Shown here: piece by piece, positions 12,901-25,368 of the stretch | Layout of the letters: each line of letters begins with the position of its first letter | Numbering within the stretch: position 1 is the stretch's first letter | Source: Diphasiastrum complanatum | Taxonomy: Eukaryota; Streptophyta; Lycopodiopsida; Lycopodiales; Lycopodiaceae | DNA: 64,000 bases | Direction: 5' to 3' | Assembly (NCBI GenBank): GCA_029204225.1 | Contig: CM055097.1 | Location: 2,635,801-2,699,800 of the forward strand | Made by a program: the position numbers and the translations under genes | Notes under the pieces: generated by a model | Databases searched by the model: none | What the model was told of the DNA's origin: nothing | The model's input: only the letters and a program-made list of their open reading frames with translations

Positions 12901-15900
12901 TATATCAAACATACTTGGCGGGGAAAGTTGAGCGCTAAGCCAGATTTCTATCGAACATATTCTTTGGAGCTTGATAGAGCATGTTTTCCTATACTTGCAC
13001 ACTACTTGGATTATGGACTCTCACACTGTTTACGGTTTACTCTTGGACAGTTCCGGGTTTCTTCCCACCAGCTTGCTATTGAGACTGGTCATTATCAGGG
13101 TACTTCACGTGATGACAGATTATGTCAGATGTGTTCCTTGGGAGAGATTGAGTTGGAAGAGCATTTCCTTTTCAGATGTTTGGCCTACTATGAGATTCGT
13201 GGGCATTATCATTGCTTTTTCAGGTATGCACTGTTACGAGCTCGTAACCAGTGCCGAACCCTAGGGAACACAAATAGGTCAGATACCACAGTCAGGGTCG
13301 TGTCCAGCGTACATGACCAACAGGGCAAGACAGTGTGAGTAGTGTGCCCCAACACGGTCCATAGCCATGGCGGGCCTAACACAGCCTAGGGACCCTAGGT
13401 CATGCGGCCCAAAGCTGAAGGGTCTCGCTAGCATTGCAGAGGTCAGCTGGCAATAGTGTTCATGATCTTCATGATACACTTTGATCTCAGAAGCTGCCGA
13501 GTCACTGGGGAAACATATAGTCTGAACAAGATGAACTTATTTTTTATCTTTCTTCTCTTTTTTAGTGAAAGGCCCCTTGGGACACTGTCTGACTGTGTGT
13601 CCCTTGCCCATACACACAAAGCACAAACGTTCTTGTTTGGCTTTCTCAAAATCATCTGGCTTTAAGGGCTGTATGAGTGAAGGGCGTTTCTGAGGAGCTT
13701 CACTTTTAAATTTATCTTGGTTCTTTCTTTTTAAAAATTTCTTTTTAAATTGAAAGTCTTTCTGAGAAGGCTACTCAAAAAGTGGCTATTGTCTCGCCTT
13801 CTTCCTACCCACTGAATCATCATAGATTTGAGCATATCTGAGAGCTTGCTCAAGGGTAGTAGGCGAGTTTCTCTGGACCTCTACTTTATATTCATCTTTG
13901 AGGCCACGGACAAATCCCCTGATTTTCTGATAGTCATCCATATTTTTAATCTTTAAAATTGCTTCTCGATACTGCGAGATATATTGGATGAGGAATTTAT
14001 CCCTTGCTGTTCTTTCCCAGGCTTCCCAGGCTCTATCAAGTTCATTTTCTGGTAGAAATTCTCTTAGGAAAGCTTCTTCAAAAGCTTTCCATGACCGGGG
14101 AGTCTGCCCAGTCTCCTGGAGATTTAACCACCACTTATAGGCCATGGGCCCTAAGGAAAGACTGGCCTCAATAGCTTGCAAATGGTCAGGGGTCTGTTTA
14201 AGAGCATGAATGTTCTTCCATTTGCTGAGGAAGGTTTGTAGAATGTCTGCATTTCTATCCTTCTCTTCCCCATTAAAAGTAGGAGGCTTTAAATCTTTAA
14301 AAACACTGGGGTGAGACCGTAAAGTCTCCCCCGAAACTGATGGAAGTGGAGAAGGGGATAACTGATAGGTGGAGGGAAGGCTTCCTTTCGCGGAACTCAA
14401 AATCAAGCTTTTGAGTTCAGCAAACAAGTCGTCCACACTGGACTTGAAGTTGGCTAATGCCAACTTCAGTTCATCCACTTCTGTTACCAACTGGAGAAAC
14501 TGCTCCTTGGTAACCAGTTCGTCGAGTTCTTCGGCGAACTGTTCCTGTTCTTCCAATTCCATTGGTTCCTTCCCTTTTCTGTAAGCCAAGGCTTCTGTTT
14601 CAAGTTCGTCGAAGCCTCTCTCCGGGGGTTGATCAGGTCCCTAAGGAGTGGTCATCTTCGGAACTGAAAGAGAGCTACCTTAACTTAATAGATCCTAACA
14701 CCACAGTAGGGCAAACACTAACTGATCCACCCAACCTTGCCTACTCCCTGATATAGAGTAAGCCCTTCCTAGCCCAGTGTGAGGACTGGTAGCATGCAAC
14801 TGCCAAGTGTCGGCCACGTGGCACTGACGTGGCCGACTGCACGTCGGGACCCAACTGGGAGCCCTATCCTGCATGGGAAAGTTGGTAACCAGTCAGTAAG
14901 AGTTATGGTTGATGATGGGGCAACCCATAATTTCATCAACTACACCCTGGTTAAAAAGCTTAAACTACCAGAAGTACCTAGTCAGCATAGGTACATAGTT
15001 TCATTAGAGGGTGAAGATAAAAAATATGGAAAACTATGGTAAGTAATTTGAATCTTGGTATTCAGGGGTACCAAGATGAAATAAACTTTCAGATAATGCA
15101 CCTGGATCGTAGAGACATTGTTCTCGCGAGAGATTGGCTCTACAATTTAGGACCTTCCCTCCACAGAAACTATCAGGAGAACACTCTCAGCTTTCAGCAT
15201 AAAGGCCGAGAGATCTAGTTGCATGGGGAGCATGATGTTCCCAACAGTCCTATGGTCTGCAGTTCAGAGCTCTGTCAGCTAATCGGAGACGAAGACCATC
15301 AGGTATTCTTATGTGACTTTCAGTTTATTCCTGAAGTTTCTATTTCCAGTTCTATTCAGCAGAAAATCAGTAAATTAGAAACTTTATTGTCTAAATTTAA
15401 AGATGTTTTTCCTGAAAATTTACCACATGGTTTACCACCTAGCAGAGAGGTAGATCATGTAATAAACCTAGTACCAGGTACAACACCCGTTTCTAAACCT
15501 CCGTATCGGGTCAGCCGAACAGAGGATGAAGAAATAACTAGGCAATCAACAGATTATCTTGGGAAAGGCCAAATTCAGACCAGTAGTTCACCATGGGCCT
15601 CACCAGTCCTATTGGTGAAAAAGAAAGAGGGGTCTATGCGTCTTTGCGTAGATTATAGAGCCCTCAATAAAGTCACAATTAAGAATAAATACCCTATGCC
15701 TTGGGCAGACGAGTTGTTTGACCAACTCGACGGGGCTAAGTTTTTCAGTAAAATAGACCTCAAATCGGGATATCATCAAGTCCGTATTAAATCGGAATCT
15801 CGAAAACAGCTTTTAGGACTCGTCACGATCATTATGAGTTTAAGGTGATGCCATTTGGGCTCACAAATGCTCCAGCTACCTTTATGACCTTGATGAACAG

Positions 15901-18900
15901 TGTCCTCAGACCATACTTGGGTAAGTTTGTAGTCATATTTTTAGATGACATCCTCGTTTACAGCAAAACGAGGAAGGAGCATCTAAAACATCCAGAAAGG
16001 TGTTTCGACTGCTTAGAAAGCATAAGCTTTATGCTAAACAATCCAAGTGTGAATTCTTGGTTGAAGAAGTAGCATATTTGGGTCACATTATCTCTTCAGA
16101 TAGGATTAAGATGGACCCAAATAAGGTTAAAGCCATACTCAGTTGGCTGAGACCTCAGAATATTTTGGAACTTCAGATCTTTCTTGGTTTGGCGGGATAT
16201 TACAGACGATTTGTCAAGGAATATGCTCAGATAGCAGTTCCCATGACAAATCTTCTTAAGGGGAAGGGAAAGGAGTTCATTTGGGAGTCCGCACAACAGG
16301 AGAGCTTTGATGCTCTCAAAACAGCCTTAGCTACAGAACCAGTTTTAAAGGTTGTCGACCCCAATCAGCCATTTGTGGTCGAAACAGATGCTAGCGACTT
16401 TGCAGTTGGTGCTGTGCTAACTCAGGGTGGACGACTAGTTGCGTTTGAGAGTAAAAAACTCGAGCCAGCTCAGACTAGGTATAGTGCCTATGAAAAGGAA
16501 CTCTTTTCTATAGTCCATGCCCTTAAGACTTGGAGGCATTATTTGTATGGTGCCAACTTTGAGGTCCTGACAGACCATGAGAGTCTCAGATACCTTTGCA
16601 ATCAACCTGAGCTTAGAGGTCGGAAAGCTCGTTGGGCAGAGTTGATGCAAGAGTTTGACATGTCTATCAGATATAGACGTGGAAAATTCAATACAGTAGC
16701 AGATGCCCTTAGCAGAATGCCTATGATAAACGAGCTTAGTTTTACTCAGATTCGTAATGAGTTACTCGAGTCCTTGAGAGGGAAATGCCAGCATGATGCA
16801 TTCTTCTCTACTATCTGGAACTCAGTCCAGAGCAGACAGTTACAGACTCCAAAACCTGTTCCCGGGGCTGGTGCCAGTTCATCCAAGAATACGGCAGCTT
16901 CCGTTGAGGATGATGATGAGTCCGAGTATACGTCGTCAGATGACGTTGAGGATTCTGAGCCTGTATTACCCAAGCAAACCCCCGTGGTTGAGGGTCAGTT
17001 GACTCAAGGATTCAAATGGAAACAATATTCCATTCAGGATGAGTACTTGCTCTATAGAGATAGAGTATGTGTCCCCAATTCAGAGGATTATAGGCAGCAG
17101 GTCCTATATGAATGTCATGACAATCCTAGTGCGGGACACCCAGGCATACAGAAGACCTATGAGCTTCTTCGTAGGCAATTTTTCTGGCCCAGTATGAAAA
17201 AGGACGTCCACCAGTATGTAACCAATTGCCAGAAATGTCAAGTAAACAAAGCAGAGCGTTTAAAGGCAGGAGGGTTGTTGCATCCCTTAGAAATACCAGC
17301 TGGTAAATGGGAGAGTATCTCCATGGATTTTACAGTAGGCCTGCCTAAAACCCAAAAGGGTAATGACGCTATATGGGTCACAGTTGACCGTCTGACCAAA
17401 ATGGCTCATTTCATTCCGACCAAAACAACGTTAGAGCTCCAGAGTTAGCAAGGTTGTTTGTAGACGGGCTATTTAAATTGTACGGTCTACCTTCCGGCAT
17501 AGTCAACGACCGGGACAATAAGTTTACTGGAAATTTTGGGAGGGCGGTATTCCATCATCTCCATACTAAACTTAATATGAGTACCACCGACCATCCACAG
17601 ACGGACGGTCAAACAGAAAGGGTAAATCAAGTGCTGGAGGATATGCTTCGTGCATACATCAGCAAGAAGCAGACTAATTGGGAGGAGTATCTCTTGATAT
17701 TAGAGTTTGCTTACAACAGTACCAAACATTCAGCTACGGGATACAGCCCATTTATGCTGATGTACGGTTTTCAGCCACGCTCACCCACAGCTGTAGGGTT
17801 TAAACAAGAAAAAGTTGAAGCAGCCAGAAACTTTTTAGAGGACCTAAACCAGATGATAGAACATGCTAAGCGTAGCATTAGGCAGTCCCAGGATTGAGCC
17901 AGGCATTATGCAGATCCACACAGACGGGATGTGCAGTTCTCCACTGGTGAGAAAGTCTACTTGAGAGTCCCAGTTGACTCTAAAACCCTCAAATCAGGAG
18001 TGTGTGCTAAGTTGTCTTCAATGTATTGTGGTCCCTTTACCATCAGTAGGAGACTAGGCGAGGTCACCTATGAACTAGAACTCCCACACAGCAGTAAGGT
18101 TTTTCCAGTCTTTCATGTAAGTCAGTTACGAAAAGCCTTAACCAGATCAGACAATCTGGTAGGGGACAATGTTCTAGTTCTTCCATTGGATCCTCAGCAA
18201 CCTCCACATGAACCAGAGGAGATTCTTGATAGTAGAGAGACGCAAACTCGTCATACTCTATACCGAGAATATCTGGTTAAGTGGAATGATCAGCCTGTTG
18301 AGAATGCCACTTGGGAAAGAGGCAGCGTCCTTCGCAAGATTTTTCCAGCCTTTGTCTTAGAGGACCAAGACGGTTCTTAAGGGGGAGGGAGTGTTACGAG
18401 CTCGTAACCAGTGCCGAACCCTAGGGAACACAGATAGGTCAGATACCACAGTCAAGGTTGTGTCCAGCGTACATGACCAACAGGGCAAGACAGTGTGAGT
18501 AGTGTGCCCCAGCACGGTCCATAGCCATGGCGGGCCTAACACAGCCTAGGGACCCTGTTAGTAGGATAGGGCTCCCAGTTGGGTCCCGACGTGCAGTCGG
18601 CCACGTCAGTGCCACGTGGCCGACACTTGGCAGTTGCATGCTACCAGTCCTCACACTGGGCTAGGTGGGGCTTACTCTATATCAGGGAGTAGGCAAGGTT
18701 GGGTGGATCAGTTAGTGTTTTCCCTACTGTGGTGTTAGGATCTATTACATGCACCCACTTTACGCTCTCTCATCACTTATGTGACAGTATCATCCTCTGG
18801 GCCTCGATACACGAACTTCTTCAGTAGCCTCAACTGATATCACATATAGGTCTATCTCTTGGATATAGTTTCGTTTGTTGTAGTTCTTTTTAGTAATAGA

Positions 18901-21900
18901 CATTATGTAATTCAGATATATTTCTTTAGTTGTTTTGCGGAGTGACTATGTTCCAATGTTACTACACACTTGAGAGAAGTAGTACTCTGTCTTATATGCT
19001 CTTTGGCCAAAATTCAGCAGCTTGAAAGTTAGGTGGAATAGCACCATTCGGCTGTCCAATCCTGGGCAGATGTACTCAAAAGGTCAATGCCTTCACTTTC
19101 ATTTATCTTGGCCGCGTTCACTGAGAGCCGTTTGCGAGAGCACAAAGCTTTTAATGTTCGTGAAGTTTTTTTGGGGAGAATGTCCATCATCATAGCATAG
19201 GTATGGAAACTCTTGGTGGCCTAAGAAGGACCTAGAGACTATTGTCATCCGTGTCACCTCAATGCCATCGGTATGAAGTTTTGAGAAAGGATGTAAATTG
19301 CGAGGTACCAAAATCTACTTGGACGAAGATCTTACCTTCATCTCAGTGCAATAGTGCTTGCACAAAGGCACGACATGATTCTCTATCAATTGGAAGCGAC
19401 ATATAGATCGTAAGCCTATGGTTTAATGAGAGTTTGAATTCTGAGACAATTCTACGTACCATATAATCCTGGTTATAAAATCTCTTCTTAGTTAGAACCT
19501 TTTCAGTCCTGTTGCTTTAATGACATTGATCCACTTGGTTTCCATCTTGTGTGATGTACTGGTTCCTCTTATATGCCTTTTGGCATGGAAAAGGCGTTAA
19601 TAAAGCTTTCTTTCTTTCTTTCTTTCTCATTGTGGAGAACTTTGCTGTTTGTTGATCATGAAGAATGGATAGAGCATAGTGTTATATGATTTCTCTTATG
19701 ATCTCGTGTGTCCATCTTTCTACACTGTGATTGATCAGTAAATGCTTATGCTTATGTGATTGCGTAGTTCAAGCAATGTGCGCATATTTACCTAAACACA
19801 TGCATTTCCCTTACAAATTCGAAATTGTCTAAATAGATTTTTCTGTCATAACTTGAGCATCAATTCTGGCATGTGAAGATACCATTCATAAGCTCTTGAT
19901 CTCCTCTTTCCATCAAGCTATAATGCACTTTGGTCCAATAAATTTATAGTTGCTTTTTGTCCCACAAGGCCACTCTCTTTTCACTTCACCTGACCGACCG
20001 TTGCAGTACCTTCTATGGTTGGGGCCACGAAACCCTAAAACCGTTCGAACGATCAGTCCCTTTAGTCATTTCCTTGCCCCATTTAGTAAGCAATCCCTTC
20101 GATTATTTGATTAGTCAATAAAATTGAACACTCAAGTACCCTAATGAGTAAACAGTGCATTTGTCTACCCTAGATAGTCATTATAGTCAAATGTCGAAAG
20201 CTATAATTGAGACAAACATAAATTTTTTCTATATGTAGTACATTCAACTACACTAAGCAATTTGTACATTTGACTACTTACACATCCACCTAAATGATGA
20301 GTTGATGCAATCTACAATTTTACATGTTAGATCATTTCATAGGTAAAATATACATCTGATAAGATAAAGAAAAGATGTTGTAGCAATAACATTGGTAGAA
20401 TAATACTCAAAACTCTATGAAATGCCAAATAATGGTATGAAAATGATTTGAGGCATAAAACTAGGGCATGGGAAACTTTCCATTCTAGCCTATTGCGTGC
20501 TAGTAGGGGGACAAATAGGGTTTATGTTGCAAATCTTGAGCTCTTTTTTCTCAAACCTATTTCTGCTCTTCAGGTTCAATTAGTTATAGACATTTGCTCA
20601 GGACATTTTCACTCATTATTTTTTCCCCCTATTGGTAACTAGGTCCCTTGGGCCTGTATTTCTAAGTAATCATGTACATATTGGTCTATGTGGATGATTG
20701 GTAGGGAGCAAGGACACTCTATGTGATAGTGTTCTCAACCAAAAGAATAACATGATTTATGTGCAAGCTTTGTTTTGGATTGTACGTGAAAACTCCAATG
20801 CTGATTAGAAAGCAGGGGCCAGCTACTAAATTATTTTATGGTTGGAACCATGCCTCTGGCCGTTGTTTTCTTTCTCAATCACTAAGGTTTTTTTTCCATG
20901 TAATCTCTTCTCCTTGCATGATTCATATTGCTGTTATATGGAACTTGCTTGACCCCAAACAATAGTTATATTAAGCATTAACAATGCTATTTTGCAGTCA
21001 TGAACTTCGGACCCCTATGGCTGCGATAATAGGGCTCTTGGATATATTACTTGGTGATGAGGGCCTTCCTACCGAGCAAATTTCAATGGTTTCGCAAATT
21101 CGGCGGTGTTCTATGGCTTTGCTTCGCCTTCTCAACAATATTCTTGACTTGAGCAAAGTAAGAGTAACTATAAGTTTCTTGCGAGTTTTCACAAGGACAT
21201 ACGTCAATATGAACTGGATGATTATGGCTTCTCCTTGGTCTTTAAGAAATGCATATCATTTCTTTTAAAGTATATATCTACTAGGAGGTTGTTGATTGTA
21301 GGAAGCATGCTCTATGTTCTGAAAAAAAGTCCTGTCATGTCCTGCAAAGACCTTTGGTATTGCCAAGACTGGTTGTAGACCAGAGGGGAAGGTAAATGAT
21401 ATATTTCCTAACTAAACCACAAGAAGTCATCACATATCACAATATAATAAGTTTCTGAATTTTCTCTCCCTAGTTGCTTCAGAAGTGAAGCTTATCAATG
21501 TTGTCACATAGCACGAAAGGCATATAGAATGTAAAGGGTGGTTCCTGGAGTAAAGAACCTTATCCGTGTATAGAGTGCATAAAGAATCGCGCATAGATCC
21601 TGAGACAAAGCAGAAAGGCACATTTGAAGTTAAAGGAAAGTTCTTTGTCAATAAGAACAATCAAATAATTTTTTTGGGATATTTGCTAATGGGGGAGTCC
21701 TAGAGAATAAGTTACACAATTGAATCAGGTTACCACTGGTTAACAGGAGTAACTATAGTTAAACAATCAAATAGTATTTCTTCATGTTTGTGAGGATTTG
21801 AGACTTCATGTACATACAGTGGAAGAGAGGCTTTTTTCTTGCTCAATGCATTTATATTCTCTCTTTCTCTCTCCTTGTGCATACGTTGGAATGATCTGTT

Positions 21901-24900
21901 GATTCCTTGCTTGTACATCCTTTGCTGTTTACTCTGAGTTGTCAACAGATTATTGGGAGCTGCAAGTACTGCATACAAATAAACAAAGGATCTATTTTCT
22001 ATGTATATGATGCCTTCTCGAGGCTTGGTATACACCACTCAAGTCTAAACATTTGTGCTTTCTCTCTCTGTCATCTATGTTGCACTACCTATTTATTCTG
22101 TATTTTATGGTATCTTCCTTCTGTGTTTTTTTACCACCCCTCCTAATTGTCACCCTTCCTGTTGGTCACACTCTAATCTGTTACCTTCCTTGTCTGCTAC
22201 CCTCTAGTCTGTCACCCGCCCACTATCTTTCTTGTCTATCTGAAATAAAGTGGGAGCACGTTTGCATTTAAGTGCTAGAGGTGCTATATGTATATGGGTA
22301 TGCAAGCATCAAAGATATCACCTTTGTCTCATGAGTTGCTCAGTTTACAAAATATTTCCGTGTATATACATCAGTTATTGGGCATTTTGCCAGTGCACTT
22401 GAATGAGACACGTAAGCAACTTGCACACCTGAAGATCGACGTCGATGAATTTTCTGCAGATTTTAATAGAATTTTGGTCCTGCTCAACCCTTTAAAAGCA
22501 TGAATTCTTCTCCTCAATATTGCCACACACCTGCACAAACAAATACAAATAGTTTTTTCGTTTGGCTGACTGGTACCTTTTTCAGGTTGAATCAGGAAAG
22601 CTTGTGCTAGAAGAAGCAGATTTTGATCTTCGGCATGATTTGGAAGGACTTGTAGACATGTTTTCTGTCCAATGCCTTGACCATGATATAGAAATTATAT
22701 TAGATTTGGCAGGTGATCGTTCTTCTTGAACTTGCTCAAACTCGCTTGCTTGATCTAAAACAGAATTTTTTTATTCCGTCAGTTTCTTTTTGTTTCAATC
22801 TGCATGGTACTATGACTCAAATTTCATTCCCTCTTCAGCTGAACAGTCGACAGCTTAAAAGAGCAGCCAATTTACTTCCTGAAGCAAAGTGCAGTTCGTG
22901 TATGATACTTGGTTGGAGTCTGCCTTGAATATGCTAAACAACTTTGCTATCATTTTTACATCGGATTTTTGATTCAGTCAGGCCAAAAACTTGCAGTTTT
23001 TAAAATTTTTATTTGGTTCTTACTGGTTCTCAATTGACTTTGACAGATGACATGCCTGAAATTGTACGTGGAGATTCTACACGCACCATGCAGATTTTTG
23101 CAAATCTAGTTGCCAACTCCATCAAGTTCACTTCATGTAAGTCGGAGTCCTTATCAGGACTTTTAACTATTGCACCCTGTTGGTATGAGCAACATGTTAG
23201 TAGCCTTATCGTATAGTTGCTGTAACAGGATGAGCTCACCAGTATGGACATTGAAAGAAGCAAATTCACAGGTTGTTTATGAAGGTAGTTGTGTTCTGAG
23301 CCAAGTAGCAGACTCAATACTTGAAATCAGAGATTGGCTTTCCATTGAGTAGGTGTGTTAAATATGTGTGCTGGATGTGGCATCTCTGGTTTAAAAATTT
23401 GGAGATCATCTTTGTAATATTTCGATGAAATTTGATGTACTAGCCATATACTTGATGGGGGAATGACTTGCACAATGATGCCTTATTATCCATGCGAGAA
23501 TGCTCACTCTTCTTGTGAGTACTGTCACAATAAAATGTCTTATTTATAGACTCCATTGATTAGACGTTTAAGGTGATACTCACTGAACAAAAAAGTTCTC
23601 ACTTTTTTTTCTTTGGTATTTATGTGCTCTTTGTCTGAAATAGCAAATCAAGTGCTGTGGATTGTTAGTAGGTTCTTCAGATGTGTTTTCTGCACTGCGT
23701 TTTTCCTGAAAGTGGTTAAGTCCTCATGTTGATCAGAGATAGGGCTTTTCTTCACAAGCAAGCTGCAGATAGTATTGTGAACCGTTCAAAAAGTCTGTCT
23801 GTATAATTCTTTTGGGAATGAGTTACACTATTGACTCTATCTACATGTCATCAATAACTTTCCCTTATATCTGAGATTAGATGGAGAGTACACAGCATAT
23901 TGTGCTTCTAGTTTTTGAGATGTGATGGTTTTTGAAGGCTACGGCTTAAGGTTCTTGCTTGGTACAATTTTAATTCTTTTATTCACGTACGACTGTGAGT
24001 TTAACCCTGGGCTTCAGCTCCTGTACCTGTTGGCATACATTTTGGAAGAGAATGTCTCGATTAGTCAAACCTATTGCACCAGGGGCAGATAGCTCTTGCA
24101 GGCAGGCCTACTTTGAATACCTGATGCTGTTTTGTGCCTGTAGGACAGCTGGTCACATTATTATTCGAGCTCAAACTGGGGGTTCTTCGTCTGGCATGAA
24201 TGTTCTGGGGGCAGCGTTGGGAAAAAAGGATGTTCATTTCTTGCCTTCCAAGCTTGAGAATGAGAAGCCTTATTCGAATGAATGTGGTCAACAAGTAGAG
24301 AAGATTGTTTTGTGGTTTGAAATTGATGACAGTGGATGCGGTTAGTATTAGAAGATAAAATTTTATAATCCTTTTTTCCAATAGTGTTTTGAACAAATCT
24401 TCTCTTTGAATTGTCTTTTTCTATTGTGTTCATTGACATTCTAACTGCAACTTTTTCGAGGTCATTAAAAAAGGAATGCTTAAATTACACATTTTCAGTT
24501 TTACCTGAGAAATTAGGTGTGTGTTTCTGAATTTCTGTATTTGTAAATTGGTAAGCATGCTGTTAATTTAGAATATCAAACACATGACACAATCATGAAG
24601 GCATGCATGTTTTGACATTATAAGCTAAAAAAGTATTAAAACTATTACAAGACTTATTCTGTTTTCTCATAATTTTGACCTCTTTGCCGGGTTTCAGTAA
24701 AAAGGATTTCTGGTTCCAAATCAATGTTTTCTATTTTACTGGAGTAATGTGAACCACCAGATTTCCTTTTCTATGTTTCTACTTGCAGATATAAGATAAA
24801 ACTCTAGAATTGGTGTGGGAGTGTACTATTTATTAGTTTGAAAAGTACCAATGTCCAATAAGCATATAAGACGAAAAAAAGGTACATGTCAAGTGTTTGG

Positions 24901-25225
24901 TACAGTGGGAGCATATGAAACGTCTCCATAACAGAAAGGAAATGAAATGTCAATGTTCTATACTATGAAGTTCCAGACATGAGGGTCCGGGCCGGAATGC
25001 CCGCGTCCGACGCCCGGACCCGGACGCGTCCGATTCCCGGACGCGGGGTCGGACGCGTCCTTTCTTTTTTTTAATTTTTTGGGCTGGACGCGTCCAGCGT
25101 CCGGACGTGGATGCGTCCGGGGCCCAGAACGCGTTCGGGCCCCAAACGCGTTTTTTTTTGAAAAAAAAAAGGAAGCAAAAGGCACGGGCCCTGCGGACTG
25201 TTCCGCAGAACTTGAGAGCAGAGAA

Positions 25226-25300
<75 letters not shown>

Positions 25301-25332
25301 TGGTGTTTGTGTGTGTGTGTGTGTGTGATGAG

Positions 25333-25368
<36 letters not shown>

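Larger units (their letters stand above)
13397..14870 (-). other. Inverted block inside the gypsy element
   Basis: A 1,474-bp block holding the right portion of the 5' LTR, the leader, gag and the gag-pol boundary, all reversed relative to both LTR starts and pol. Left junction: GGGACCCT then AGGTCATGCGG. Right junction: GCCCTATCCT then GCATGGGAAAG. Six LTR bases (18557-18562 in the 3' copy) are lost. Confidence 0.92.
13232..18749 (+). mobile_element. Ty3/gypsy chromovirus element with internal inversion
   Basis: Flanked by a perfect 5-bp duplication TGCAC (13227-13231 and 18750-18754). The 3' LTR is 18392-18749 and starts TGTTACGAG after a purine tract. The 5' LTR is split: its first part at 13232-13396 is direct, its last part at 14684-14870 is reverse-complemented. 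Gag is on the minus strand between them; pol (14871-18380) is on the plus strand. The pol order PR-RT-RH-IN plus chromodomain marks a chromovirus. Confidence 0.92.
5235..18960 (+). mobile_element. LINE retrotransposon, interrupted by nested copia and gypsy elements
   Basis: A non-LTR element in plus orientation. ORF1 C-terminal text lies at 5235-5535, the endonuclease at 5650-6740, an RT-region remnant at 6890-7092, and the ORF2 C-terminus at 12788-13231 plus 18755-18837. The two gaps are exactly the copia (7093-12782) and gypsy (13232-18749) insertions with their 5-bp target duplications. The 5' end is not resolved; a C-rich stretch at 4915-5110 may be the ORF1 N-terminal region. The 3' UTR probably ends near 18960-19000. 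Many stops and frameshifts make it inactive. Confidence 0.8.
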
